Source: Nemertoderma westbladi
Lineage: Eukaryota > Xenacoelomorpha > Nemertodermatida > Nemertodermatidae
Assembly (NCBI GenBank): GCA_032718475.1
Contig: JAUCBJ010003049.1
Location: forward strand, 1-35,567
Length of the DNA: 35,567 nt
Reading direction: 5' to 3'
The notes under the pieces: generated by a model
Told to the model about the DNA's origin: nothing
Databases searched by the model: none
Seen by the model: the letters and a program-made list of their open reading frames with translations, nothing else
In this document: positions 20,812 through 30,927 of the stretch, piece by piece
Layout: each line of letters opens with the position of its first letter
How positions within the stretch are numbered: position 1 is the stretch's first letter
Translations under genes and position numbers: made by a program

Positions 20812-22690
20812 CAGGGACAGGATATGATACGAAATCGGGTTTTCGCATTTCGTATCGCAGTATCGAATTTCGTATCGTATCATAAAAATTGACTTTGTAT
20901 CGAATACCGTATTTCGTATCGTATTTTCGTATCATATATTATTTAAAATTTTAATGTTTTTAATGTTTTTAATGGGGATGGGGGGGGGGGGGGGGGGGGG
21001 TACTGGCTTGGAAATCAACATTTTGAAATGCTTACTGCTCCAAAGAGCGATTAGTAGAAAAAAAGTGTAAGATACATTTTTTACATTACCACTACATACA
21101 TAGGCCTATTGAACTGTAATCTGTAATATTAAAAAAACAATCATTTTTAACGCCCCTTAAAGTGGCCACAGCCAAAATTTACATTTTTGACTGCTTTATA
21201 CTTTTCAGAAGTTGTACTTTTTTTATGGTATCAGCACGGCCGATTAAGTGAAAATTTCGAGCAGAATTTTTATTTCGTACTTTTCAAGCAAAATATCGCT
21301 ATTTTACAAAATAATTTTCAAATTTTCAATAAAAGCACTGTATTTTTCGTAAAATGTTCTAACAGATGAACAATTGTAAAACTAAAAAATCTGCTTGAAT
21401 TTTATAATTATTGCGCACACAAGCTACTAATAATGAGTAGTTAATATGATACCAAAAACTTACAAATTGGTTAAAAAAAGGCGGAGGAGATGTGTTTTAA
21501 AAATGAAAAAATACCATTTCCGTGATAATAGCCTTTAAACTTTGAACCTTCCCGCGCAAAAATTGTCTGTTAATATGTGAGAATGTCTGTCAACTGTCAA
21601 TATATATAGTAACACGAAACCACAAAACCACTCTAAGAGTATTGCTAGAGGGGTATTCCTGGTCGCTGATTTTATTTATACTGATTACACTTTTAATGAA
21701 ATCTAGATAGTCTGTTTGTCTGTCTGTCGGTCTTTCTGAGGGATCCGACAATCTGACCGTTAAATATAAGGAAAGTGCACACCTAAACGTTTAGTTATAG
21801 TCATTTCGAGTGCAGATTTAACATTTGATGACTTCCAAATTGTCTGTTAGGCTGTCGGATATATTTTTACTGACAGACTGGCAGGTATACAGACGGCAGG
21901 ACCAAATTTGAATACTAATTAGAAATAAAGTCACGGACCAAGAAAACCCATATAGGAATTTTTTTTAGACAGATAGTATGTTTTCTATTGTTTTGGAGAC
22001 ATACTGACGGACAAACTGACAGTAAAACGGACAGACAGCCATATCTCGAAAAGTAAGACAGATTTGGCGAAAGGGTTTTCATATTTGGAATCTTGATAAA
22101 ATTCTGCTATAGATGAAATAGAAAAATTTTACAAAATTGCTGTATAAACAGCTTAACAGCTTACAATATATTATGTCAATAAGATGTGTAACAGTGTAAT
22201 ACATAGTTATTATTCGCAATGTAAATAACTGTAGAATGCAGATATTTTGGATATATATTATAAAAGACACTGATATATAATTCATATTACAGTTTAATTA
22301 AATTTGTGTGGAGAACTCTAACCACGCCTACACGACATTGATTATATGAGTATGACAATACTTTCTAGTTTTAGTTCAAGATTTGAACGTAAGGCTGTAA
22401 GGAAAATATTTATTCCATTTTAGGTCCAAATAATAATTGCATCCATAACGGCAGTACAGTGTCCATTCGTCATGTATGTTTTTTATATCAGGCAATATTT
22501 CGAAAATTGAAGGAATACTAGATCATTGAACTCGAAATATTTACCTACTAGAGATACATAACTGGTTTTCCATGTTTATTACAAATTAAATACATTTTTT
22601 ATATCAACTCTGAAATAAAATACGAAACGAAAAAATGCGAAACTATTTTCGTATCGTGAAAAATTCTTATAGTATCGTATCCTGTACCTG
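20812..22690. mobile_element. TIR-bearing DNA transposon remnant in ATXN2 intron
   Basis: The left end CAGGGACAGGATATGATACG (20812-20831) is matched inverted by the right end, gtatcgtatcctgtacctg, at 22672-22690. Inside both ends lie many copies of the short words cgtatc/gatacg and gcatttcg/cgaaatgc (20826-20935 and 22617-22680), which look like transposase-binding subterminal repeats. The CAGGG terminus suggests hAT-like, but I find no matching 8-bp target duplication. The interior has a G run, GTCTGTCT-type strings at 21705-22040, and no open frame of note. It may be nested or decayed. Confidence 0.5.
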
Positions 22691-22914
22691 CATATCGTCA
22701 TGTGGCAATAAAAAGGCTCTAGGGTATCTCAAACTTTTGAAAAAATTTAGATATTAATTTCATGTGAAAGCGTATAAAATTCCACATCAGATGATATGAT
22801 TTTTGATTGTGGGTTGTTATTAAAATTATCACATTTAAATCATTTGATTTGAATTAAATGCAGAAATTCAATAAAACTGTGATTGAAATTAGAATATTGA
22901 GGAATTCCAATAAA

Positions 22915-23076
22915 CCGGTAGCTCCTTTTAACGAATTCATTAAAAAGGTTCTATCTTAGAACTTCTATGTGGTTAAGATAGCGCCTTTCTAATGATTGGT
23001 TAGAAAGATGCAATGTCTATATAGTTCCTGAGATAGCTCCTTTTCAATGAATTCATTAGAAAGGCGCTATCTTAGA
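22915..23076. repeat. Cluster of related palindromes
   Basis: Near-palindromic modules share agatagc(g/t)cctttct and aatgaattcatt. One is at about 22920-22963, one at 22975-23003, and one complete palindrome centred on aatgaattcatt at 23031-23076. They can pair in several ways, giving a foldback structure inside the ATXN2 intron. Confidence 0.6.
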
Positions 23077-23355
23077 ATTTTGTTGACCAATTACATAAGT
23101 TAAATTTCCACAGTTTGGAAGAAAACTAAGATTTACTGACTTTTCACTTAACTGACTTTTTATTGCCACATAACGCTATATGTATGTATGTATGCTGTAT
23201 GCATTTCATAATGCTCGATGTTCCACATAATTTATTATCTTACATATGACTTACTATTTGGGTACACAACACATGAGTTATAATTATGGTTGATCCTGAC
23301 ACTACTGAAGAGCGGGATAAACACCATAATACACGTTCGTGGGGACTTCGCGCAG

Positions 23356-23966
23356 CACGTAGTCGGCAAGCCTTGGCATACGGTTCATATAGAGCAAATG
23401 GGGCATGTCTAGTTTGGACCCCATATCCCATGCTATAAATGTATTCATTCGATATACAATCATATGTTAATCCGCTAGGTGGTGTCAAATTGTTATTCTG
23501 CAATTTCGTACTTACCAGTGCAGCACTGTACAGCAGTACCGTACCGGTAGGCCTATGTCATTACTTCTGAGTCTCTAGCGGATCCCCAATTAAATGTCTT
23601 AACTTTTCAATTTCGTAAAAGATAGACTTCATGATTCTCTACAGGCCACCAAAATTTCAGCTCAGGAAAATGAGGCCTTCCCGAGAAATTTAACATTTTC
23701 TAAAAACCACATAATCTGTCGTAGCTGACGTCAGACTGCATGATTTTTCACCAAACTTTACAAACTTTCTAAACTTTCTCTCTACTACTTACCTACTAAG
23801 TTTGGTTCAATTCCGAACGAGCGATGCCGAGAAATTCGCGTTCAAACATTTACCAGACAGACGGACAGACAGACAGACGGACAGACAGACAGACGGACAG
23901 ACAGACAGACGGACATGCCCCATTTGCCCTATATGAACCGTATGCAAAGGCTCGCCGACTACGTGT
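23356..23966. mobile_element. Inverted-repeat element with GACA/GACGG microsatellite core
   Basis: About 60 bp at 23356-23410 (cacgtagtcggc...catacggttcatatag...aaatggggcatgtc) recurs inverted at 23912-23966. The right arm is preceded by a 16-bp-period GACAGACAGACAGACG array at about 23856-23915. The whole 610 bp behaves like a foldback or MITE element in the ATXN2 intron. No target duplication was identified. Confidence 0.6.
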
Positions 23967-24453
23967 CTCGCCCCACAATTAAACATGTACCGGTACCGGT
24001 ATATATCTAGGCTCATCGGTATATAAAAACTAAAATACCGCTACTTTTGCTTGGCTTCTTTCTGGAAGCAATGAAAGTATATAATATATCCTAAATAATT
24101 GAATTACCGGTACCGGTTGTGCCATTATGGTGTATTATTAAGTGGAGATGATAAACTTTGGCTGTCATGGAAAATATACCGGTAACCGTGCACTACAGCA
24201 CTAGGCTAGGCCGTGCAAGTGCAACAGTAACATTGGTTAATATCTTAATTATAGTTAATTATTAGGCCTATAATGTAAACTAAACACGTTATTTAATATT
24301 TATGGTGTATTTAATACATTTTTTCTTTATCAAATACTTTTCCTAGTTTGAATGGAAATCATAACAGTCAAATCATTATATAAATTGTGATGCCTTACAA
24401 ACTAACAAACCAATAACAACGATCTCATCACAAGTATCCAAATGACAACGCAC

Positions 24454-25080
24454 CTGCTGGATCTCTGTGGTGTAATCCTTCAGAGAGTTATCGTAGGTGC
24501 TCCCCACACCGAACTTCTCCTCGTTCCTTTTAAACATTTCATCGGGGTCCCACCCGTTATCCTGTCCCCCATCCAACGCGACATCCACATCCCCAGCCGA
24601 CCCGCACGAGGTACCCAGATCCCAGGGTGTCAACTCCCGCTCGCCGTTCAACGAACAGCTGTTCACGTCCCCAGTGATTCCGCTGAGCGCCGAGTCCGTA
24701 AAGCTATCTTTAAGAGCGTAGTTGAGGTCTACAGAGAGGGCGGTCATAGTGACAACATCCTGAGACATAAATACAACCGTCTCGGCTAACGTCATCTTAT
24801 TAGGAAGAGCTTTCGGATCATCTGGATCGATTCTGTGTACCATCTCCACTAAGAACTGACACTTTGGGCCCAACGTACGGAAAACTCCCTCGTAAGAAGC
24901 GCCGTTCCTACACTGGATACTAACATTGGAACCGACCAACGACATAACAGCGTGAACAAAGAACGGGTTCGCATACACCCCGTCGTATATATCCACCGGC
25001 GGATACGGGGTATTCGCGTTACCTTTACGCCGGTTAGCGGCACTCGTAGGTCGATTTTTGTTATTCTTGCGGCCGCTCAT
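24454..25080 (-). CDS. ATXN2: Ataxin-2, coding exon 1 (residues 1-209, Lsm domain and start of LsmAD)
   Basis: The start ATG (25080-25078) has A at -3 and opens a basic, Asn-rich N-terminus with no polyglutamine tract. The Lsm domain covers about residues 34-120: GVYANPFFVHAVMSLVG, then the Sm2-like NGASYEGVFRTLGPKC, then a strand ending VDLNYALKDSFTDS. This is the Sm fold that marks ataxin-2 and its relatives. LsmAD begins at about residue 175 with NGWDPDEMFKRNEEKFGVGSTYDNSL, very close to the vertebrate block NGWDP.+MF..NEE..GV.STYD.SL. The exon ends with CAG before GTGCGT; the open frame beyond (to 24376) has no family similarity and is intron. No other start codon in frame is better placed. 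The two-exon structure is inferred from splice signals plus family similarity, without transcript evidence. Confidence 0.95.
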
Positions 25081-25272
25081 TTTGCGATTGAAGTTTCTAC
25101 ATATACAGTTGAATGGAATCGTAGTTGTCAGTTGTAGGTGAATAACAATAAGCGATTAATAATATAAAAATTTATAATAACTAGTTGACTAGGGGCCTAG
25201 CTGCCTGCCTAGTATGATTATATGGTATGACTGACTGCAGGACTTGAGGACTATTTCAGCAGTCGGGCACTT
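25081..25272 (-). promoter_or_regulatory. ATXN2 5' UTR and proximal upstream region
   Basis: This is the sequence just upstream of the start codon of the minus-strand gene. I see no clear TATA box or CpG island. A non-coding first exon further upstream cannot be excluded. Confidence 0.3.
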
Positions 25273-25549
25273 TGTCAATATTGACATGTGTCAATATTGA
25301 CATGTAGAGCTAGTTTCTCCAGGATGGGGCATGTCAAAATTGACATGGACATGTCAATATTGACATTTTTTTACCTGACGTGTTCAAATATTTCCAGACG
25401 TGTTTTTTAAATAGGCCTATAAAAATCGAAATTATAAGTAAATTAGAAACTTTTGACCGTGCGGAAATTTTTTTCACTGTGCCGTTTAGTTAATATAAAT
25501 ACTTAAAGTTTTTCTCATGTTAAAATTGACAGACATGTCAAAATTGACA
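25273..25549. promoter_or_regulatory. Cluster of TGTCAATATTGACA palindromes upstream of ATXN2
   Basis: Perfect 14-bp palindromes TGTCAATATTGACA lie at 25273-25286, 25289-25302 and 25352-25365. The variants TGTCAAAATTGACA (25332-25345, 25536-25549) and TGTTAAAATTGACA (25518-25531) add three more. TGTCA/TGACA is the core bound by TALE homeodomain proteins (Meis/Pknox/Tgif). The cluster lies 190-470 bp upstream of the ATXN2 start codon. It could be an enhancer or promoter element, or the subterminal repeats of a transposon. Confidence 0.4.
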
Positions 25550-25825
25550 TGTAATGATGAGAACAGAAGTGTGGGGTTAGGCCACACCACCCTATAGACT
25601 ATACTATAACTGTATAACTAGGTATAATTTATACCTGACAAAGACTGAAAGATACATCAGTACATACTGACAGATTGCTGGATTACGCTTAGGCCTAATG
25701 TTTTTATAATATATCTTAGGCTACACTTACTGTCTTATCCACTTAACACGGTGTAGCAGCTTTTAATAATTTGTTAACAATAAATTTAGCATCTCTGGTT
25801 CCTTGCCTGCTTGCTGCCTTGAGAC
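25550..25825. other. Intergenic, no feature seen
   Basis: I see no gene. The stretch contains short TAGGCCTA-type words common throughout this half of the window. Confidence 0.4.
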
Positions 25826-25954
25826 GGGGGGGGGGGGGGGGGGGGGGGGATTGGACGTTTTATTTTTGAGAGTAATCATCTGTTATTTGCGTCCAATTTC
25901 CCCTGGAGAGGGATGAATTTTTATTGCGTCCAGTCCCCCCCCCCCCCCCCCCCC
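25826..25954. repeat. Foldback element bounded by poly-G and poly-C
   Basis: A 24-bp G run plus attggacg (25826-25857) is mirrored by gcgtccagt plus a 20-bp C run (25926-25954), so the 130 bp form an inverted repeat. The inner part (atctgttatttgcgtc, cccctggagaggga) recurs at 32733-32830, so this is a dispersed family. Confidence 0.6.
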
Positions 25955-26164
25955 TTTTAGAGAAGTAGGCCAAATAAATAATTGTAGTTCTCCCCAACCA
26001 TCTCTCGTACCTCCCAGCTGCCCAGTGTCTGAGTGTTTTTGTTTTTTTCAGTATTGGCGATTGGCTTGGCATGTTACAGTGTTAACACTACTGTATGTTT
26101 TCAGGGTGGTCTGATCATTTATATTATTTGGCATTTAGTTTCAGTATCTGTCGGTATACCTTAT
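25955..26164. other. Intergenic lead-in to the 52-bp minisatellite
   Basis: I see no gene. A T-rich tract and TTTTCAG words grade into the repeat array. Confidence 0.4.
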
Positions 26165-28101
26165 CAACCGTTTCAACAGTCCTTTTCAGTATTTCCCATG
26201 CATGCAGCACGAAGGCCTCTGAATTGTTTCAACAATTCGTATTTGCATGGTTGGAAAATTGCGATGATCGCAAAGGCTTCAGAACAGTTTCAAAACCTTT
26301 TACAGTTTCAAAGCATTTCACATGCTGCGCAAAGGCCTGGATAATATCGCAGCTATTTCAGTATTATCAAGCTGCACAAAGACCTCTGAACAACTTAAAC
26401 AGCTCATTTCAGCATTTATCATGCTTTACGAATTCCTTTTAACAGTTTCAACAGCTCTTTTCAGCCTTTCTCATGCTACATGAACTCATGAAGGTCTCTG
26501 AACAGTTCTAACGGCTATTTTCAACATTTCTCATGTTGCACGAAGCCCTCGGAACAATTTAAACTGTTCTTTTCAGCATTTATCATGCTGCATGAAGGAC
26601 TCTGAACAGTTTTATCAGCTCTTTTCAGTATTTCTCATGCTGCATGAAGGCCTTTTAGCAGTTTCAACAGCCCTTTTCAGCATTTATCATGCTGCACGAA
26701 GGCATCTGAACAGTTTCAACAGCTATTTTCGGCATTCTCATATTGCACAAAGCCCTCTGAACTGAACAACTTCAAATATTATTTTCAGCATTTATCATGC
26801 TGCCTTGAGGACTCTGACAGTTGTATCAGCTCTTTTCAGTATTTATCATGCTGCATGAAGGCCTTTTAGCAGTTTCAACAGCCCTTTTCAGCATTTATCA
26901 TGCTGCACGAAGGCAGCTGAACAGTTTCAACAGCTATTTTCGGCATTCTCATATTGCACCAAGCCCTCTGAACAACTTCAAATGTTATTTCCAGCATTTA
27001 TCATGCTGTATGATGGCCTTTTAGCAGTTTTAACAGCCCTTTTCAGCATTTATCATGCTGCACGACGGCATCTGAACAGTTTCAACAGCTATTTTCTGAT
27101 TTTCGGCATTATCATATTGCACAAAGCCCTCTGAACTGATGAACTGAACAACTTCAAATGTTATTTTCAGCATTTATCATGCTGCATGAAGCCCTTTTAG
27201 CAGTTTTAACACCCATTTTCAGCATTTATCATGATGCACGAATGACTCTGAATAGTTTTATCAGCTCTTTTCAGTATTTCTCATGCTGCATGAAGGCCTT
27301 TTAGCAGTTTTAACAGCCCTTTTCAGCATTTATCATGCTGCATGAATGAATCTGAACAGTTTCATCAGCTCTTTTCAGTATTTATCATGCTGCATGAAGG
27401 CTTTTTAGCAGTTTTAACAGCCCTTTTCAGCATTTATATATCATGCTGCATGAAGGCATCTGAACAGTTTCAACAGCTATTTTCTGATTTTCGGCATTCT
27501 CATATTGCACAAAGCCCTCTGAACTGATGAACTGAACAACTTCAAATGTTATTTTCAGCATTTATCATGCTGCATGAAGGCCTTTTAGCAGTTTTAACAC
27601 CCCTTTTCAGCATTTATCATGATGCACGAATGACTCTGAATAGTTTTATCAGCTCTTTTCAGTATTTCTCATGCTGCATGAAGGCCCTTTAGCAGTTGTA
27701 ACAGCCCTTTTCAGCATTTATCATGCTGCATGTAGGACAGTGAACAGTTTTATCAACTCTTTTCAGTATTTATCATGCTGCATGAAGGCCTTTTGCTTTT
27801 AGCAGTTTTAACGGCCCTTTTCAGCATTTATCATGATGCACGAAGGACTCTGAACAGTTTTATCAGCTCTGTTCAGTATTTCTCATGCTGCATGAAGGCC
27901 TTTTAGCAGTTTTAACAGCCCTTTTCAGCATCTATCATGCTGCATGAAGGACTCTGAACAGTTTCATCAGCTCTTTTCAGTATTTCTCATGCTGCATGAA
28001 GGCCTTTTAGCAGTTTCAACAGCCAGACAGCCCTTTTCAGGATTTATCATGCTGCACGAAGGCCTCTCAACAGTTTCAACAGCAATTTTCAGCATTCTCA
28101 T
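26165..28101 (+). repeat. 52-bp minisatellite array, left part
   Basis: The unit has the form gtttcaacagcccttttcag / catttatcatgctgcacgaa / ggcctctgaaca, 52 bp, with about 37 copies. Subtypes differ at fixed points (ccttttagca, gactctgaaca, the tattgcacaaagccctctga form) and recur in order, giving a higher-order period of about four units. Short plus-strand open frames (for example 26821-27024, 27342-27527) are by-products. The array resumes at 28949 after a transposon insertion. Confidence 0.93.
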
Positions 28102-28948
28102 TAGGGCTCGATCGGAGCTCCGGCCTCCGGCTCCGGCTCCGGCCATTTTGGCACCTCCGGCTCCTGCTCCGGCTCCGGTAAAAATATTGCCGGAGTTAAT
28201 TTTTTAATAAAGTATTATATTTCGTGCATATTCTAATCTGAACAATTATTTAACACTATAAGTACTGTAGTACAGCTTCAATATCAATGTAACCTGTAAT
28301 CTGATAATACTGTAATACTGCAGTATTTACTTAAAGTCAATGACAATGACTGACTGACTGTACTGCAGTACTGGTACTGGCCAGCTGGCTGACTAGCAGA
28401 CTATTACAGATAGGCCCTAACTTTAAAAAATTGTAAATGCTATGATTGTACACTGTCAGACTGTACCACTGCAGCCATTTACTGCTGTCATGCCAGCATA
28501 CTGTACTGCAGTACTGGTACACGTACGGTAGGCTACCTACAGTACAAGCAGACAAGTACACACCTCTACCACAGTTAGACAGTTAGCGAGGTAGGTACTG
28601 TAGGTAATTTTTAGCCGTCAGCGTCAGGCCGTCGCCGTCAGCATCAGGCCGTCGCCGTCAGCATCAGGCCGTCGCCGTCAGCGTCAGGCCGTCTGTCCAT
28701 GATAAATTAATTAGGCCTACTTAAATTTTAAATTGAAAATTCGTAAATCTATAAATTATGAAATTAATTAGACCTACAGTATGATTGATTATGAGCGATT
28801 GGCGAACGATAACCATACTTTATTTTTTTTTAAATAAATAATTAAATTTTTAAAATTTTTGAAAAACTCCGGCTCCTGCTCCGGCCAAATTGTCCAACTC
28901 CGGCTCCTGCTCCGGCTCCGGCCAAATCCCAACTCCGATCGAGCCCTA
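28102..28948. mobile_element. Non-autonomous hAT-like transposon, precise insertion with 8-bp TSD
   Basis: Terminal inverted repeats TAGGGCTCGATCGGAG (28102-28117) match the complement at 28933-28948. The flanks are a perfect 8-bp duplication, attctcat, at 28094-28101 and 28949-28956. Removing the element and one copy restores a normal 52-bp repeat unit (gcattctcatattgcac), as seen in neighbouring units. An 8-bp duplication is the hallmark of hAT transposases. Both ends carry subterminal ccggctcc/ggagccgg repeats. The 847-bp interior has no transposase frame; it includes tgactgac and tactgcagtactgg strings and a 20-bp minisatellite (28616-28693). Confidence 0.88.
28616..28693 (+). repeat. Short 20-bp minisatellite inside the hAT-like element
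   Basis: There are about four tandem copies of ggccgtcgccgtcagcatca, with gcgtca/gcatca alternation at a CpG. Confidence 0.85.
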
Positions 28949-29545
28949 ATTCTCATATTGCACAAAGCACTCTGAACCACTTCAAATGTTATTTTCAGCA
29001 TTTATAATGCTGCATGAAGGACTTTGAACAGTTTTATAACTTTCAACAGCAATTTTCAGCATTTCTCATGTTGCACGAAGCCATCTGAACAGTTTCAAGC
29101 TTTCAACTGTTATTTTCAGCATTTTATCATGCTGCATGAAGAACTCTGAACAGTTTTATCAACTCTTTTCAGTATTTCACATTCTGTGCGAAGGCCTGAA
29201 AGTTTCAAAACTTATTTTCAGTCAGTTTCAAGCTGCTCGAAGACCTCTGAACAGTTTCAACAGCTCTTTTCCGCATTTATCATGCTGCACAAAGCTCTCA
29301 ATAGTTTCAACATCTCTTTTCGGCGTTTATCATGCTGCACAAAGGTCTCTGAGCTGCGGAGCAGTTTTATCGGTTCTTTTCAGTTTTTCTCATGATACAT
29401 GAAACCCTCTGAACAATTTCAACTCCACGTTTCAACATTTATCATGCTGCACAAAGGACTCTGAACAGTTTTAGTAGCTCTTTTTCAGTATTCAACATGC
29501 TGCACGAAGGCCTGAATAGTTTCAAAAGCTCTTTTCAGTAGGCCT
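28949..29545 (+). repeat. 52-bp minisatellite array, right part
   Basis: This continues the 26165-28101 array beyond the transposon, about 11 more units and more diverged (for example gtgcgaaggcctgaaagt, ggtctctgagctgcgga). The array stops at about 29540 near ttttcagtaggcctac. Confidence 0.9.
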
Positions 29546-29552
29546 ACAATCA

Positions 29553-30927
29553 ACAATGGCCAAATCTGGCAATGATTGTGATTGCCATATTTGGCAACCA
29601 ACTGACCAAGCAAAATCTGGCAACATTTCTGATTGCCTCATTTAGCAACTATATATAGGGGCCTAAAGCCATTGTTGCCATATTTGGCAACTTGGCAGTA
29701 AGGGCCAGGTTATACTTATACCGGTAGTGGCATATTCCAGTATTCTAAGTTCTAACTAACCAATACAGCAATATATCCTAATAAATCGTAAATAAGGCGT
29801 AAGGTTGAAGGTGAGAATGACTGAATGAGAATCAATAACACAAACCTGCAATGCAAACACAGACTGACTTGACTGGCAACTGGTGATAGTTTATTATTGC
29901 TAGTAATCTCTGGCGCTGCTTGGGGAGGTGTTTGATTGATGTTTGTACCAATACTGTAATAATAGTTAAAGATTGTAACTGTCTGACTCACTGACTGTGT
30001 AGGCTAATGCTGATACAATTGCCCTGCAATCTAAATCATCCTTCACTCACAGTTCAGTATATCTATATTTCCATTCAGTGCCATTCCTACATAAAGACAT
30101 ATAATGAAAATAATTTCATCCCGTTTTTCATTAGGGCCTACGCTTACTAGAAACAATTTGGTTGAATCTCTTAACACGCGTTTTGGTCTGTTGGTTTTCT
30201 CAGTCTTTCTAAATTTTGAATTTTGACACAAATTCGATTTTTCTTCTGTCACACCGTTTCTCAAACTTTAACTGTTTAATGCCCCCTTGCCTGCTTGTTG
30301 CCTTGTGGTGACTGGGTGATGTTCACGTTGTAAATTTTATTACGTTTAGTTCCATTTCAGCCTTTGAAGCATGTGATTCTTTAGTTTTGTTTATGCCTAT
30401 ACCATACAGCGGTATACAGATGTACCAGGCTGCCAGTACGGTATCTGTTACCTGGCAGCCTGGTTACAAACTCATCCATCTGTCCATAACATATTAACAA
30501 CATACAGACATATCATATACATTCTGACATTTCATCGACTAATGTTTATAAATCATCACAACTCGACAAGGGTGAAGGGTAAGCAAGCAGTAAGCAATTT
30601 TGAAGTACCGGTAATTTACAATGACAGGACAGAGTACCGGTAACTGACAGGGCTGCACAATAATAATTGTTGCCAAAAATGGCAATAATTATTTTAGGCA
30701 CTTTTCGGCCTATTGCCAGATTGAGCTGTATTGCTAAGAGATTTTTTTTCTTATACGGTCAATTATATTTAAATTTTGCACTCTTTTCACTTCCCGCACT
30801 TACCTATTTACCAAAATGCGATTTTGCTTCTGGGCGTGCGAAAATTAGAAAAACCAAAAGTTGCCAGATTTGGCAATAAACATTGCCATATGTGGCAACT
30901 GTTGAGGTTGCCAGATTTGGCCATTGT
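29553..30927. mobile_element. TIR element with TTGCCA...TGGCAA subterminal motifs
   Basis: The 20-bp terminal repeat ACAATGGCCAAATCTGGCAA (29553-29572) is matched by its exact complement at 30908-30927. Further near-palindromes of the form TTGCC(A)-AT-TGGCAA follow inside both ends (29593-29604, 29683-29694, 30671-30684, 30858-30876, 30883-30896), consistent with transposase-binding sites. The 1.37 kb interior has no recognisable transposase; the minus open frames at 29752-29991 and 30043-30264 are not recognisable. The superfamily is unassigned, and no target duplication is clear. Confidence 0.65.
30421..30467. repeat. Strong hairpin: accaggctgccag palindrome
   Basis: The arms at 30424-30436 and 30452-30464 are perfectly complementary (13 bp) around a 15-nt loop. 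Another 3-4 bp pair beyond a single bulge (tgta/taca). It lies inside the TIR element. It is too short for a typical microRNA precursor. Confidence 0.7.

Larger units (their letters stand above)
20149..24453 (-). other. ATXN2 intron 1 (GT-AG, 4.3 kb)
   Basis: The donor is CAG|GTGCGT, with the GT at 24453-24452, and the acceptor is TTGCTTCAG ending at 20149. Joining them keeps phase 0 and gives ...TTEIQQ-DNSDEFLKR..., which matches the conserved run through this point in other ataxin-2 proteins. The polypyrimidine tract is weak and AT-rich. The intron carries poly-G tracts (20446-20458 and 20980-21000), a 1.9 kb TIR element, a palindrome cluster near 22920-23076 and a 0.6 kb inverted-repeat element. 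Confidence 0.88.

Noticed and set aside
24376-24453. 25 extra residues after EIQQ in ATXN2 exon 1
   Set aside because: A good donor (CAG|GTGCGT) lies at 24454/24453. The extra residues do not match the family, whereas exon 2 continues it exactly.
30421-30467. microRNA precursor
   Set aside because: The stem is only 13-17 bp, well short of a precursor hairpin, and it lies inside a transposon.
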